Of a DNA stretch of 64,000 nt, positions 55,412 to 64,000 are shown in pieces. The first letter of the stretch is position 1. Every line of letters starts with the position of its first letter. This DNA comes from Hericium rajendrae (taxonomy: Eukaryota > Basidiomycota > Agaricomycetes > Russulales > Hericiaceae), in NCBI GenBank assembly GCA_033439255.1, contig CM065879.1, forward strand, positions 2,274,501 through 2,338,500, given 5' to 3'. The notes below the pieces were generated by a model. The model was given only the letters and a program-made list of their open reading frames with translations. It made no database searches and was not told where the DNA came from. The translations under genes were made by a program, and so were the position numbers.

Positions 55412-55690
55412 GTTTACATGCGGACGCTGGGAGTCGATGTCTGCACATGTATATCTGTATCTGTATCTACCAACGGTTTCCGACAACCATTGCACGAATT
55501 GTCCGAGTGCTGACATGGTGGTGTCGTCGAGCGCTCTCAATGATGCCAGAGACTCAATTCATGCAGAAGCGCGCGCAATTCAGCCGCCTCCTTAGCCAAT
55601 CGCTTCAACCATGCTAAATTTTGCTAAATCACAACAAAATACAACACTCTCACTACACAACAACAAAACTCCAGAGTACACAGGAGGCGC

Positions 55691-58529
55691 CTACGCCTGC
55701 CACGCCGAGCGCCGCAGAAGGCGGAAATGGCGCGACACGACCCGCGGCATGTCCCCGTCGACGGAGCGCCTGTCGATCAAGTTGGGAATGCCGGTGGGGA
55801 GGACGGCGCTGGAGTCGGTCGCCTCCGGATCGTCGGGGTCCGCGATGGTGGACGTCGGGTCCGCATCGGTGGGGTCCAGCGGGTCGTCGGTAGGATCAGC
55901 GGGATCCGTGGGGTCGTCGGTGGGATCGAGGGGGTCGTCGGTGGGATCCAGAGGGTCGTCGGTAGGATCGGCCGGATCAGCAGTCGTCGCGGGATCGGAG
56001 GGGGCGGCGCTGGGGAACGCGGGGGCGGACTTGGTAGACGCGGGGAGGCCAGCGGAGGAGGTCCTCTGGGGGCGTCTGGAGCTGGACGCCTTGGTGGGAG
56101 CGACAACGGAGTCGGAGGTGTCCACAGGATCAGTGAACGAGGGCAGGTCGGTGGTGTCGGTGTCGGTTGGGACGGCGGAAGAGGTCTTGAGAGGGCGTTT
56201 TGAGCTGGATGCCTTCGTCGGAGCGACAACGGAGTCGGTGGTGTCCACAGGATCAGTTGGGTCGGCGGTAACGACGGTGTCAGTTGGGTCGGCGGGGTCG
56301 TCAGTCGGGTCGGTGGGATCGTCGGTCGGGTCGGTGGGATCGTCGGTCGGGTCGGTGGGATCGTCGGTCGGGTCGGCGGGGTCGGCAGAGTCAGTGCCCG
56401 TCGGACTGGCGATAGTACTGAAGGGGTCGCTTGCGCTCAACGTGTCGGTGGGCAGGGCACCAGGATCCGTCGTGTCAATCGGGTCGGCGGACTGCGTACC
56501 GAGAGGGTCGCTCGCGCTCAACGTGCTGGTGGAGTTGGTACCAGGGTCCGTGGTGGTGGAGTTACCAGGGTCCGTGCTGTTGGTGGGCGTGACTTTCCCA
56601 GTGAGCAGCGCCTGCTTGATCGTCTTGTCGAAGCGGTCATTGTCTGCGCGCATAAGTTAACCTGGGGAGGCTCGAGCGCCGTAGACAGATGAAACGCACC
56701 AAACGCGGTCGAGGCGTCGAAGAACATGACGCCGCCGAACGACTTGAACTTCTTCTGGCTGTCCACGGCGAGGGTCTGCAGCTTGTCCGCGCTGACGACG
56801 CCGGTCGTGGCGGATTTCTTGTCGCCGGGCGCGCCGATGTAGACCTTCATGTTCTTGTTCTGGGCTTTCGTCCGAGCGAACTCATCCCTGAAATCTCGTC
56901 AGACGGATTGACTTTCCTGATCACGGCAGAACATACCACTGGTCGAAATTGAAGCCCTGGGAAATAAAGAAGTATGAAATTGAAGGCTTTAAGAAGGTAA
57001 GATGTAGGGCAAACTTGCCTTGGCGTCAAGAGCACAGCCGGGGTTATTGTCTGTTCGAAGGTGGACGCTCAGAAGATATGGTCACAAGCGTCTGAAGCAA
57101 GCCGACGTACAGAACTGGATATAAATAGCATCGAAGTCCGAATTCGAGATGGGGTCACTCAAGAACTTGTCAGGAATCGGGCACTGGGGAGCCCCGGTGA
57201 CAAGGAACCTGGCAATAACAATGATCGCATCAGCATAGGTAGACATCATGCACTATCTGCACGTACTTCTTCGTAGATCCCTGCGACAGCTTGCGCATAG
57301 CATTGACGAATGTGGCCCAGTGAGCAGAAGAACCTTGCTCGATGTCGAGGTCGATGCTAATAGTGAGGATTCAGTGTGAAGTGCGTAGAATGAGCATGTG
57401 AGACAATTACCCATCGAGAATAGCATCGCCGAAAGGACGAATGTTACCGCCGGAGGTAGAGATGGTGGTGCTGTTGTCGCCAGAGGAAGGGACGGTACTG
57501 TTATCACTGCCAGGAGGAGTGACGGTACTGTTATCATTGCCAGGGAGAGTGACGGTGCTGTTGCCATCGCCGGGGGGAGTAACGGTACTATTGCCGTTGT
57601 CGGGCGGCAGGACGGTGCTGTTGCCGCCGTCGGGGGGAGTAATAGTACTATTGCCGTTGTCGGGGGGCAGGACGGTGCTGTTGCCGTCATCGGGAGGGAG
57701 AAGTGTACTGTCTGGGTCGCTGGGGGGAAGCGCCGTACTGTTGCTCCGACTGGCGCGACGAATGGCATTACGCCGGATGACTCTCCGACTGAAAGCACTT
57801 GTAGTAGTATCGTCGCCGTCATCGATGGGCAGGGGGTCCGAAAGAGGAAGGGTAGTACTGCCCGGAAGAGGAAGGGCAGTACTGCCCGGAAGAGGAAGGG
57901 TAGTACTGTTTCCGTCGTCGGGAGGGCTGGCAGTGCTATTGCTGCCGCCGTCGAAAAACAGATCCCACATCTGCTGCGCAGTCTTTGTCGCCTCCTCATC
58001 CGAGGAGAACCCGACAGTGGATGCCGCCCCGCCGAGACTGAGCGTGACGGCCTTGCCCTTGGCCTGGCACGCCTTGATCTGGTCCGCCAAGAAGCTGCAG
58101 TCCGCGAGCTCTGAGCCTTTGAAGGTGCCCGATGCTTTGGAGCACGTCTGATTTGTTTCGTGAGTAAACATAAGGAGAAAAGGGCATGGGCAGTAACTCA
58201 CGTTGGCAAGGTTGAGGATGGGCAAACCGCCGGTTCCGTTGAAGTCCGTCAGGAAGCTCATAATGACCGTATCGATAGAATCCTCCTTGCAGTAGTCAGA
58301 CAACTGCAGCTGGTCACCGGCCGTATTTTGACCCCAGTAACTAGACAAAACGATCAGGCTTTGGTTAGAAGAAAGCGAAGAGGGAAATTTACACAGCAAC
58401 CTAATAAAAATCAGGACGAGGATCGGAAAGTCATGGAGAGGTACATACATTAGTGTTCTTAGACATATCGAACGCCGCCTGAGCACCCCCAAGAAGGCCC
58501 AAAAGCGAAAGAGAAATTAAGGATAGCAT
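55691..58529 (-). CDS. secreted GH18 class III chitinase with large internal insertion
   Basis: Hydrolyses chitin beta-1,4 bonds, probably in cell-wall remodelling. It starts at 58529 with a signal peptide (MLSLISLSLLGLLGGAQA). An 8-nt exon (58393-58400, GTTGCTGT) between two introns rebuilds NVAVYWGQNTAGDQ, the class III entry motif. KAVTLSLGGAAS is followed by the insertion (about 57440-57950, roughly 170 residues of NST-, PPDNG- and LPLPG-type repeats), then RPFGDAILDG and, across an intron, DGIDLDIEQGSSAHW with the catalytic DxxDxDxE. Later parts are FNFDQWYVVRDEFAR, MKVYIGAPGDK and FGGVMFFDAS. A Thr/Pro/Asp-rich tail with DPTDDPTD repeats runs to 55691, probably O-glycosylated. The insertion contains many Asn-Ser-Thr sequons. 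The active-site residues are intact. Confidence 0.88.
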
Positions 58530-59904
58530 GATCGTGAAAAGTCCGGAGAACACTGCGACTCCAGGTCACAGGCACTATACAATATTCGAATCGAAGAAAT
58601 TAACCGCTCAGCGGGAAGCAGCACCTGGCCGCAAGGAAAGAGATAGAGGGAATGGGGAGAGTCAGGGAGCTCGAGTGAGTAGGCCCTACCAGGATACCTC
58701 CCGGCTGGAGTACCTTTATATGATCGCTGCCAAACGCACCAACGATCCCCTGTGAGCCTCGAAATCACTGACTAATTCGTAGACCACGATCGAACCTGTA
58801 CACGTCCCTGTAATGCATGATCGAGTCGTGCGCTACCACATACCGCATGCGCATTGGAGCAGTCCAGGCAGCGGTTGTATCGAAACACAACCTGATGCAA
58901 ATGATGGGTCGCGAAACCCTGAAGGCGCTTCAGGATGAATTTGATGAAGCGGATTATCGAGTCGTATACAATTATTCCACGGGGACATTTGGGGCAGGGA
59001 AACATCCGTTTCCAGAGTTGTCGGCCTCCTGTGTACCGGGAAATAATCGCCGTAGAGACGAAAGCCCAATCATGACTTGGCACGCTCACAAGGGACTTGC
59101 CCTGCTACGTGGCCTGGCGTACGAGAACGACAGGGTTGCTCACAGCATTAAGGTGCGCAATGACATGCCTACTGAACCAAGATGTAATCTATGACTGAAA
59201 ATCACAGAGATCAGCTCACGATTGTCAACAATATCTGCTACTGCACATGGCGTACCATTTGTTCAGCGAATTTCTTCAAAAAAGGTCTTCTATTTCTGCT
59301 CATATAGCAATGGCTGGAGTCGCACTTCAGGAACTTACACCGTACATGAAACCGCCACGGCGCATCAAGCGGTGTTATCAACACCGCCTCGATCCTTATT
59401 GCAGGGACGCTAGTGGACCAACGGTGTCCATCATAGGCACAACTTGGCCACCCTGCATTCCTCAAGATGGTCTCCATTGGTACCGGGATAAATCATGCGA
59501 AAGTAGGCGGTGAAGTCCGTCGCCGTGATGAAGGCTCTGATGCGGAAGGGTAGTTATGATGGTGTCGAGCTGAGAGCTGTAATAAAATGGGTCCAGCCTT
59601 TATGCTTGTCGTGAATCGAGTGTCCAGGGTTAATCGATCGATGGTAAGGGACGCTGAAAGAAGATGTAAAGCCCCGACATGTTGTCCATAGATGGAGGGG
59701 AAGAAAGAAACTCGACTCGACTCGAGCTGTATATGAGGCCACGTGACCGCATCCGCGTCTAAATCTTCGCGAATGTTTTCTTGAACGCGATCTCTTCACC
59801 TGGCCAAACACCCCTCGTCTCCTTCGGCGCATCATTCAAACGTACGACGTTTGGTCGTGCTATCTAAAATCTTGGGTTTACTCGCAGGCATCTCATATCC
59901 CAAA
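58530..59904. other. intergenic, no gene supported
   Basis: Holds the upstream regions of the chitinase (minus) and YTM1 (plus). A 125-codon frame at 58817-59194 on the plus strand and a 105-codon frame opposite it overlap, and neither has a recognisable domain or splice signals. The last 150 bp before 59905 should be the YTM1 promoter. Confidence 0.45.
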
Positions 59905-61385
59905 ATGGCGTCGACATCCCAGACGGCGCCGTCCCTTCCGGTGGTGTTCACCACCCGTACGCAATATCCCCTTCCCTCCCAAAAATTCATGATTCCTTCG
60001 ACATGGAAGCGGTATCAACTCTCACAGCTCATTAACAAGGCGCTTTCTCTTGCGAAAATCGTCCCGTTTGATTTCTTGATCCATGGCGAGGTGCTGCGGG
60101 GGAGCCTCAGCGAATGGACCGCGGAGAAGGGTGTCGGGGAGGTGAGCTTTTTAGCTTAATTTTGTGGATTTTTTCTAATGCAGACTGTGTTCAGGAAGAG
60201 ACCCTTGAGATTGAATACATAGAGTCTATCATGCCGCCGCAGCGCATGTCTGCTTTGCCTCATGAGGACTGGGTATCCTCAATATCATGCCAATTACAAG
60301 GGTACGCCCAGCTCCAGCTATGCTGCACTAACACCGTCTCATACCATCATTCACACCAGACTATTCCTCACGGCGTCATACGATGGAAACATCCGCGCCT
60401 TCGACTATTCCCAAAAGCTGCTGCACACCGTCCCCGCCCACGGCGCGGCCATAACCCACCTCTGCAGCATCCCCGACCCATCCTCCCCCGCCGACACCCA
60501 CCTCATCGCCACGACCTCGCACGACCTCACCGCGCGCCTCACGCGCCTCACCCTCTCCGCGACTCCCACCTCCGAAGCCCTCGCGACCCTCCACCTGCAC
60601 ACCGCCCCGCTCTCCTCCGTCGCCGCCAACGCCGCCGGCACGCACCTCCTCACTTCCTCCTGGGACAGCCTCATCGGCCTCTGGGACACGACCGTGCCCG
60701 AAGCCGACGAGGTGCCGCGCGAGCAGGTCGAGGCGGCGAGCGAACGCAAAAAGCGGCGGAGGGTGGACGAGGAGCACGACCGGCCGAAGCGCAAGGCGCC
60801 GCTGGGCGTGCTCAAGTCGCATACGGCGCGCGTGGCGCGCGTTCTGTTCGGCCATGAGGCGGGGCAGGCGGTCAGCGCAGGCTTCGACTCGACGGTGCGC
60901 GTGTGGGACGTGGAGAACGGGATCTGCACCAATACGATCGTGAGCAGTCCCCTCCACGTACTACGACCATTGCTGATGGCGTTTCTTTGTGGCAGACGGC
61001 GTCGGAGAAGCCGTTCGTGGCGCTGACGCTGCCGTCCGCGGAATCGTACCCGCAAACGGCGCTCGCCGCGTCGACGGACCGCACCGCGACGCTCTTCGAC
61101 CTGCGCAGCAGCAGCATCACGGCCGCGTCCAAAAGCTTCGTGCACCCCGCGACGCCGTCGTCGCTCGCGTTCGCGCCGGGCGCCGGCGCGCACCAGTTCG
61201 TCAGCGGCGCGTACGACGGCGTGGTGCGGCTGTGGGATCTGCGGAGTGCGGGGAAGGAGATGGCGAGCTTTAAGGTGTGGGAGGGGCAGAAAAAGGTGCT
61301 GGATGTTGATTGGGCGTATGGGCTTGTGGGCATTGCGGGAGAGGGTGGGGTTGAGATCTGGAAAGTTGCTGAGGAGCAGAAGTAA
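59905..61385 (+). CDS. YTM1: ribosome biogenesis WD-repeat protein YTM1 (WDR12)
   Basis: Component of the Nop7-Erb1-Ytm1 (PeBoW) complex needed for 27S pre-rRNA processing and 60S subunit assembly in the nucleolus; its N-terminal NLE/UBL domain is the target of the Rea1 ATPase. The model starts MASTSQTAPSLPVVFTTRTQ at 59905 and splices at 60139, 60299 and about 60940. The NLE domain covers residues about 10-90 (STWKRYQLSQLINKAL, PFDFLIHGEVLRGSL, EETLEIEYIES). WD repeats follow: LFLTASYDGNIRAFDY, LLTSSWDSLIGLWD, AVSAGFDSTVRVWD, ALAASTDRTATLFD, FVSGAYDGVVRLWD and GIAGEGGVEIWKV. A basic segment (ERKKRRRVDEEHDRPKRK) interrupts the propeller and may be a nuclear localisation signal. Stop at 61385. 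All expected parts are present. Confidence 0.93.
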
Positions 61386-61622
61386 TGTCCTTCTGACTCA
61401 ATGGTCAGCATAACCTCGCCCTGCGTTGTCAAGCGTTCATGCGTGATATTCATGCCAGAGAGGTGGTAGTATGCATTATGAGAAGCTGGTGATGGTATGT
61501 GTACAATGCTATAAAGCGATGAACTTCGCGCCATGTGAGCGGAGGAGACCAATGAACTCGAGGACGAGAACGCCGCGCACCAGCTGTAGATATCGTAGCT
61601 AAAAATGACGACAGCCAAGATC

Positions 61623-62043
61623 CTATGACGGTGAATTTCTACGAGGGTGCAGGGCATTTTGCGCGGCCTCCGCCCACATCTGCTCAAGCGTCTCGTCTTT
61701 CTTTGCCTACCCATCTGGTTAGGTATAGACGATCCAAGGAGGTATAATCGATACATACATCATCTACTGGTTTCACCAGAGGCAATCCGAGTGCTTCCCG
61801 CTCAGCAATAATCTACAAGACAGTCAGCATACCATGACGCCCTTCCCATGAACAGAACACACCTCTGTAATGCAAGACCTTCCAGTCAGGCCATGACTTC
61901 CGAAAGACGAAACGACACGCACCTCGTCCCCTCTTCATCGTGTTTTTATGCACCATGTATCCGGTAGCAACGCCCCAGACTGAGATGCCGACGAGGGTGA
62001 GGACCGCCCCTCGGTGCAGGATGTCGGCGATCGGCGGTGCCAT
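61623..62043 (-). CDS. COX14: COX14-like cytochrome c oxidase assembly protein
   Basis: A small mitochondrial inner-membrane protein expected to bind newly made Cox1 and couple its synthesis to complex IV assembly. It starts MAPPIADILHRGAVLTLVG at 62043; the LHRxxVLTLVG segment is the best match to yeast Cox14, followed by one membrane span (ISVWGVATGYMV). The exon ends in MKRGR at 61923. The most natural continuation (EIIAEREALGLPLVKPVDD, then AKKDETLEQMWAEAAQNAL) needs either an exon of only 2 nt (AG, 61863-61864) between introns of 58 and 50 nt, or a GC-AG intron from about 61920. The gene stops at 61623, about 85 residues. It is convergent with YTM1, with about 240 bp between the stops. 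Confidence 0.65.
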
Positions 62044-62250
62044 TCGTAAATTGTTGATCTTTCGGTTGACTGTGTCGGCACCATAGAGATGGAGACATCA
62101 ATATCGAAATCAATGGGTAAGGCAGATGCGTTACTTACGGTTGTGCGTCTGCAGGAGGGTCCTATTTCGCCTTGGAAGACGAGCGGTAACGGTGCGTGAG
62201 CTCGTGAGCGCCGTCAACTTGGCGCCAGGACGACGAGAGGTTCCCACGCT
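62044..62250. other. intergenic, COX14-like promoter
   Basis: Upstream region of the COX14-like gene leading to the inverted repeat. Nothing specific is recognised. Confidence 0.4.
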
Positions 62251-62363
62251 TACGGCAACCAGGGAGTCCATGGTTGGAATTTCCCGCGCGGCGCATCGCG
62301 CCACCGTATCGCTGGCACACCTCCGACCTCGTCCTCCTTATTGTACCTATTCCTGTGACTTCC
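62251..62363 (+). repeat. inverted repeat, left arm (partner 63521-63631)
   Basis: About 110 bp that recur almost perfectly in inverted orientation at 63521-63631, including CATGGTTGGAATTTCCCG and the GCGCGGCGCATCGCGCCACC stretch. Outside the arm the sequences are unrelated. Confidence 0.9.
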
Positions 62364-63520
62364 GGTACCGGTCTACAGTCTTTATACGTGTATGGCCAAT
62401 TGAGACGAAATTTTTGGAACAAAAATTGGCCTTTTCCTGCTGCTTCTGTGATTTTCTGCCCTAAGACACTAGCCCCTCGATAATCCTGCTATATTCAAGT
62501 CTAATCTGTATTAGAGGAGCTTTCAATCAGCTTCTCAACTGTCATGGCCAATAAAACAGCAGAAAATTGCATGTAGTTATTGACCCGACGGGGAAAAAAT
62601 GCCGGTTGTCCCATGGCAAACTCCAGGCCCTGGATCCTGGCAAGTTCTGACTTATTATCGGCAGTGAAGTACAGTCTATTACATCCGGAGTAGGAAAAAG
62701 GAACGAAGGAGAAATTATCTATTCTAGTATCCATGCACCTCCGGCTGTGACGTGTCACTACGTTCGTCGGCCGGCCAGCCAACAGCCCACCCGCTCGACC
62801 TTGCACTGGAGTGCGCATTCCAACACGGGTCTCCATCACTTCTGCATGTGTACATGGTCACTTGATCAAGTAGAACTGAATATACAAGTGCCACTGAGAG
62901 GGTTGAGGTCGATGTGCGCCAAAATTTAAAGTGCGTCAAAAACGGCGGGTTCGAAATGTCAATAAGCATATTTTCATATACTCATGCGGACAATGAGTTC
63001 AACGTACCGAAATCAAATCAAGAACCTTGACTCCAGCTGGTATAAGCAAATGCACAAGCTCTCTAAGAGGACATGTCTGCTTCGAATTATCAGTGCGGAG
63101 TTGGGGCTGGGTTGCGTACTAGTAATGGTTGTGCTTTGGTCCATGCAGATTCACACGGGCTCTGTGGAACTGGGACAGAGGATATATGATCAGTGTTAGT
63201 GGGAAGATGGCTCCATTAACGAAAAAGTTATCAGCGCTGCCAACTTGACGGTGTCATAACGGGCAGTATCAGTGAAAGCTAAAGCTATATCACCACCGAC
63301 TAAGGGAAAGGACACTCACCGTAACACCAGAGACAATTTTCATACATCATCGACACTGACTAGCTCAGAGCCTACATATCAAGTTCTTGAAGTCCGTTGG
63401 CCAGGTCCTCTATACGAAAATTGGAGGTGCGGTGGAAAAGGTCAGATTTCGTGCTAAAAATGTCATTTAAATTGGCTATACATACATAAGACACATATTA
63501 AGACCATAGAACAGTATAGA
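62364..63520. other. interior of the inverted repeat, no gene supported
   Basis: About 1.16 kb, AT-richer than the surroundings. Frames are below 115 codons and none is recognisable. Confidence 0.45.
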
Positions 63521-63631
63521 AAGTCGCAGGAATAGGTACAATAAGGAGGACGAGGTCGGAGGTGTGCCAGCGATACGGTGGCGCGATGCGCCGCGCGGGA
63601 AATTCCAACCATGGACTCCCTGGTTGCCGTA
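63521..63631 (-). repeat. inverted repeat, right arm (partner 62251-62363)
   Basis: Reverse complement of the left arm; see there. Confidence 0.9.
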
Positions 63632-64000
63632 CACGCTCCTCCGACTTGCGTTTGCGGCCGTCCGTCTCTTGTTCGACATGTACTTTGACCATTGACCTTG
63701 GTCCATTTCAATCTGCTTTCACTTCATAACCTGATCTGTGGTTCTTTCGCTGCTGCAAATGCGTGGAAGCCCAACTACCCGGTCTCATGGTGAGCGCCAT
63801 TCGCGGAATAAGCTAAAACACGATGTCTTTCTGAGCAGGAAAGCCTACACGTCTGTCCGAGACTTTGCAGTAGCCTCCCGTAGTGCCTTGACCAGTTGTG
63901 CTGGAGTATAATGAAAAGCTCCGACGACTGGCATGGATCCTAGCATCTTGTCTTTTTGTACGCCTCATAAAACAGCGCAAGTAGTGGTACGCGCATGCGG
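63632..64000. other. window end, nothing recognised
   Basis: About 370 bp with no supported feature on either strand. Confidence 0.4.

Noticed and set aside
55727-56660. Long plus-strand frames opposite the chitinase tail and insertion (55611-56660, 57398-58151)
   Set aside because: They are antisense shadows of the repetitive Asp/Thr/Pro and Asn/Ser/Thr coding repeats; the minus strand carries the signal peptide and catalytic motifs.
1-64000. tRNA or rRNA genes
   Set aside because: I searched for T-loop-like GGTTCRA patterns with matching acceptor stems and found none that I could fold; the few hits lie in coding exons.

Overview
The window looks like a nuclear contig of an agaricomycete (mushroom-forming basidiomycete). 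The genes carry many 48-70 nt GT-AG introns, some exons are extremely short, and the repeats include KDZ (Kyakuja-Dileera-Zisupton) DNA transposons, which are abundant in Agaricomycetes. Species cannot be told from sequence alone. Calls rest on reading translated frames and splice junctions by eye; no database was searched.

Left half (1-36.3 kb): nested mobile DNA. Two near-identical copies of one large KDZ transposon lie in direct orientation. Copy 1 (1-9515) runs off the left edge. Copy 2 (20228-32229) is complete: about 12.0 kb, about 857-bp terminal inverted repeats and a 7-bp target duplication GGTTGTT. Each copy encodes, on the minus strand, a CxC2-type KDZ transposase, a small basic protein and a protein with repeated SUMO-interaction-like motifs plus an RNase H1 N-terminal (viroplasmin-like) domain. 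On the plus strand it encodes a protein with a homeodomain-like WFNNR motif. Copy 1 has landed in the ORF of a broken LTR-type retroelement whose terminal repeat follows at 12218-12843. Copy 2 has landed 6 bp upstream of the start codon of a truncated protein-kinase gene. Between the copies lie a cyclin (CTD-kinase cyclin, Ctk2-like) pseudogene, a second, different KDZ transposase (CxC5/CxC6 type) and a Cys/His-rich ORF. To the right of copy 2 are a 7-bp minisatellite and a 3.5-kb element bounded by inverted repeats.

Right half (36.3-64 kb): mostly host genes. In order: a small coiled-coil protein, an F-box protein, an ABC1/ADCK1 (MCP2-like) mitochondrial kinase-like protein, hexokinase, mitochondrial ribosomal protein uL14m (divergent from hexokinase), a disordered small ORF, a truncated copy of a peroxisomal hydratase, a caspase-fold (C14) peptidase, the complete MaoC/hydratase-2 gene with a C-terminal SKL, a secreted GH18 class III chitinase with a large low-complexity insertion inside its catalytic domain, the ribosome-biogenesis WD-repeat protein YTM1, and a COX14-like cytochrome oxidase assembly protein.

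Main points for a second look: the two KDZ copies differ almost only by C/T and G/A transitions, mostly at CpG; each copy carries a different damaging indel; the accessory proteins of the KDZ element; three separate genes that appear to use exons of 2-8 nt; and the chitinase insertion.
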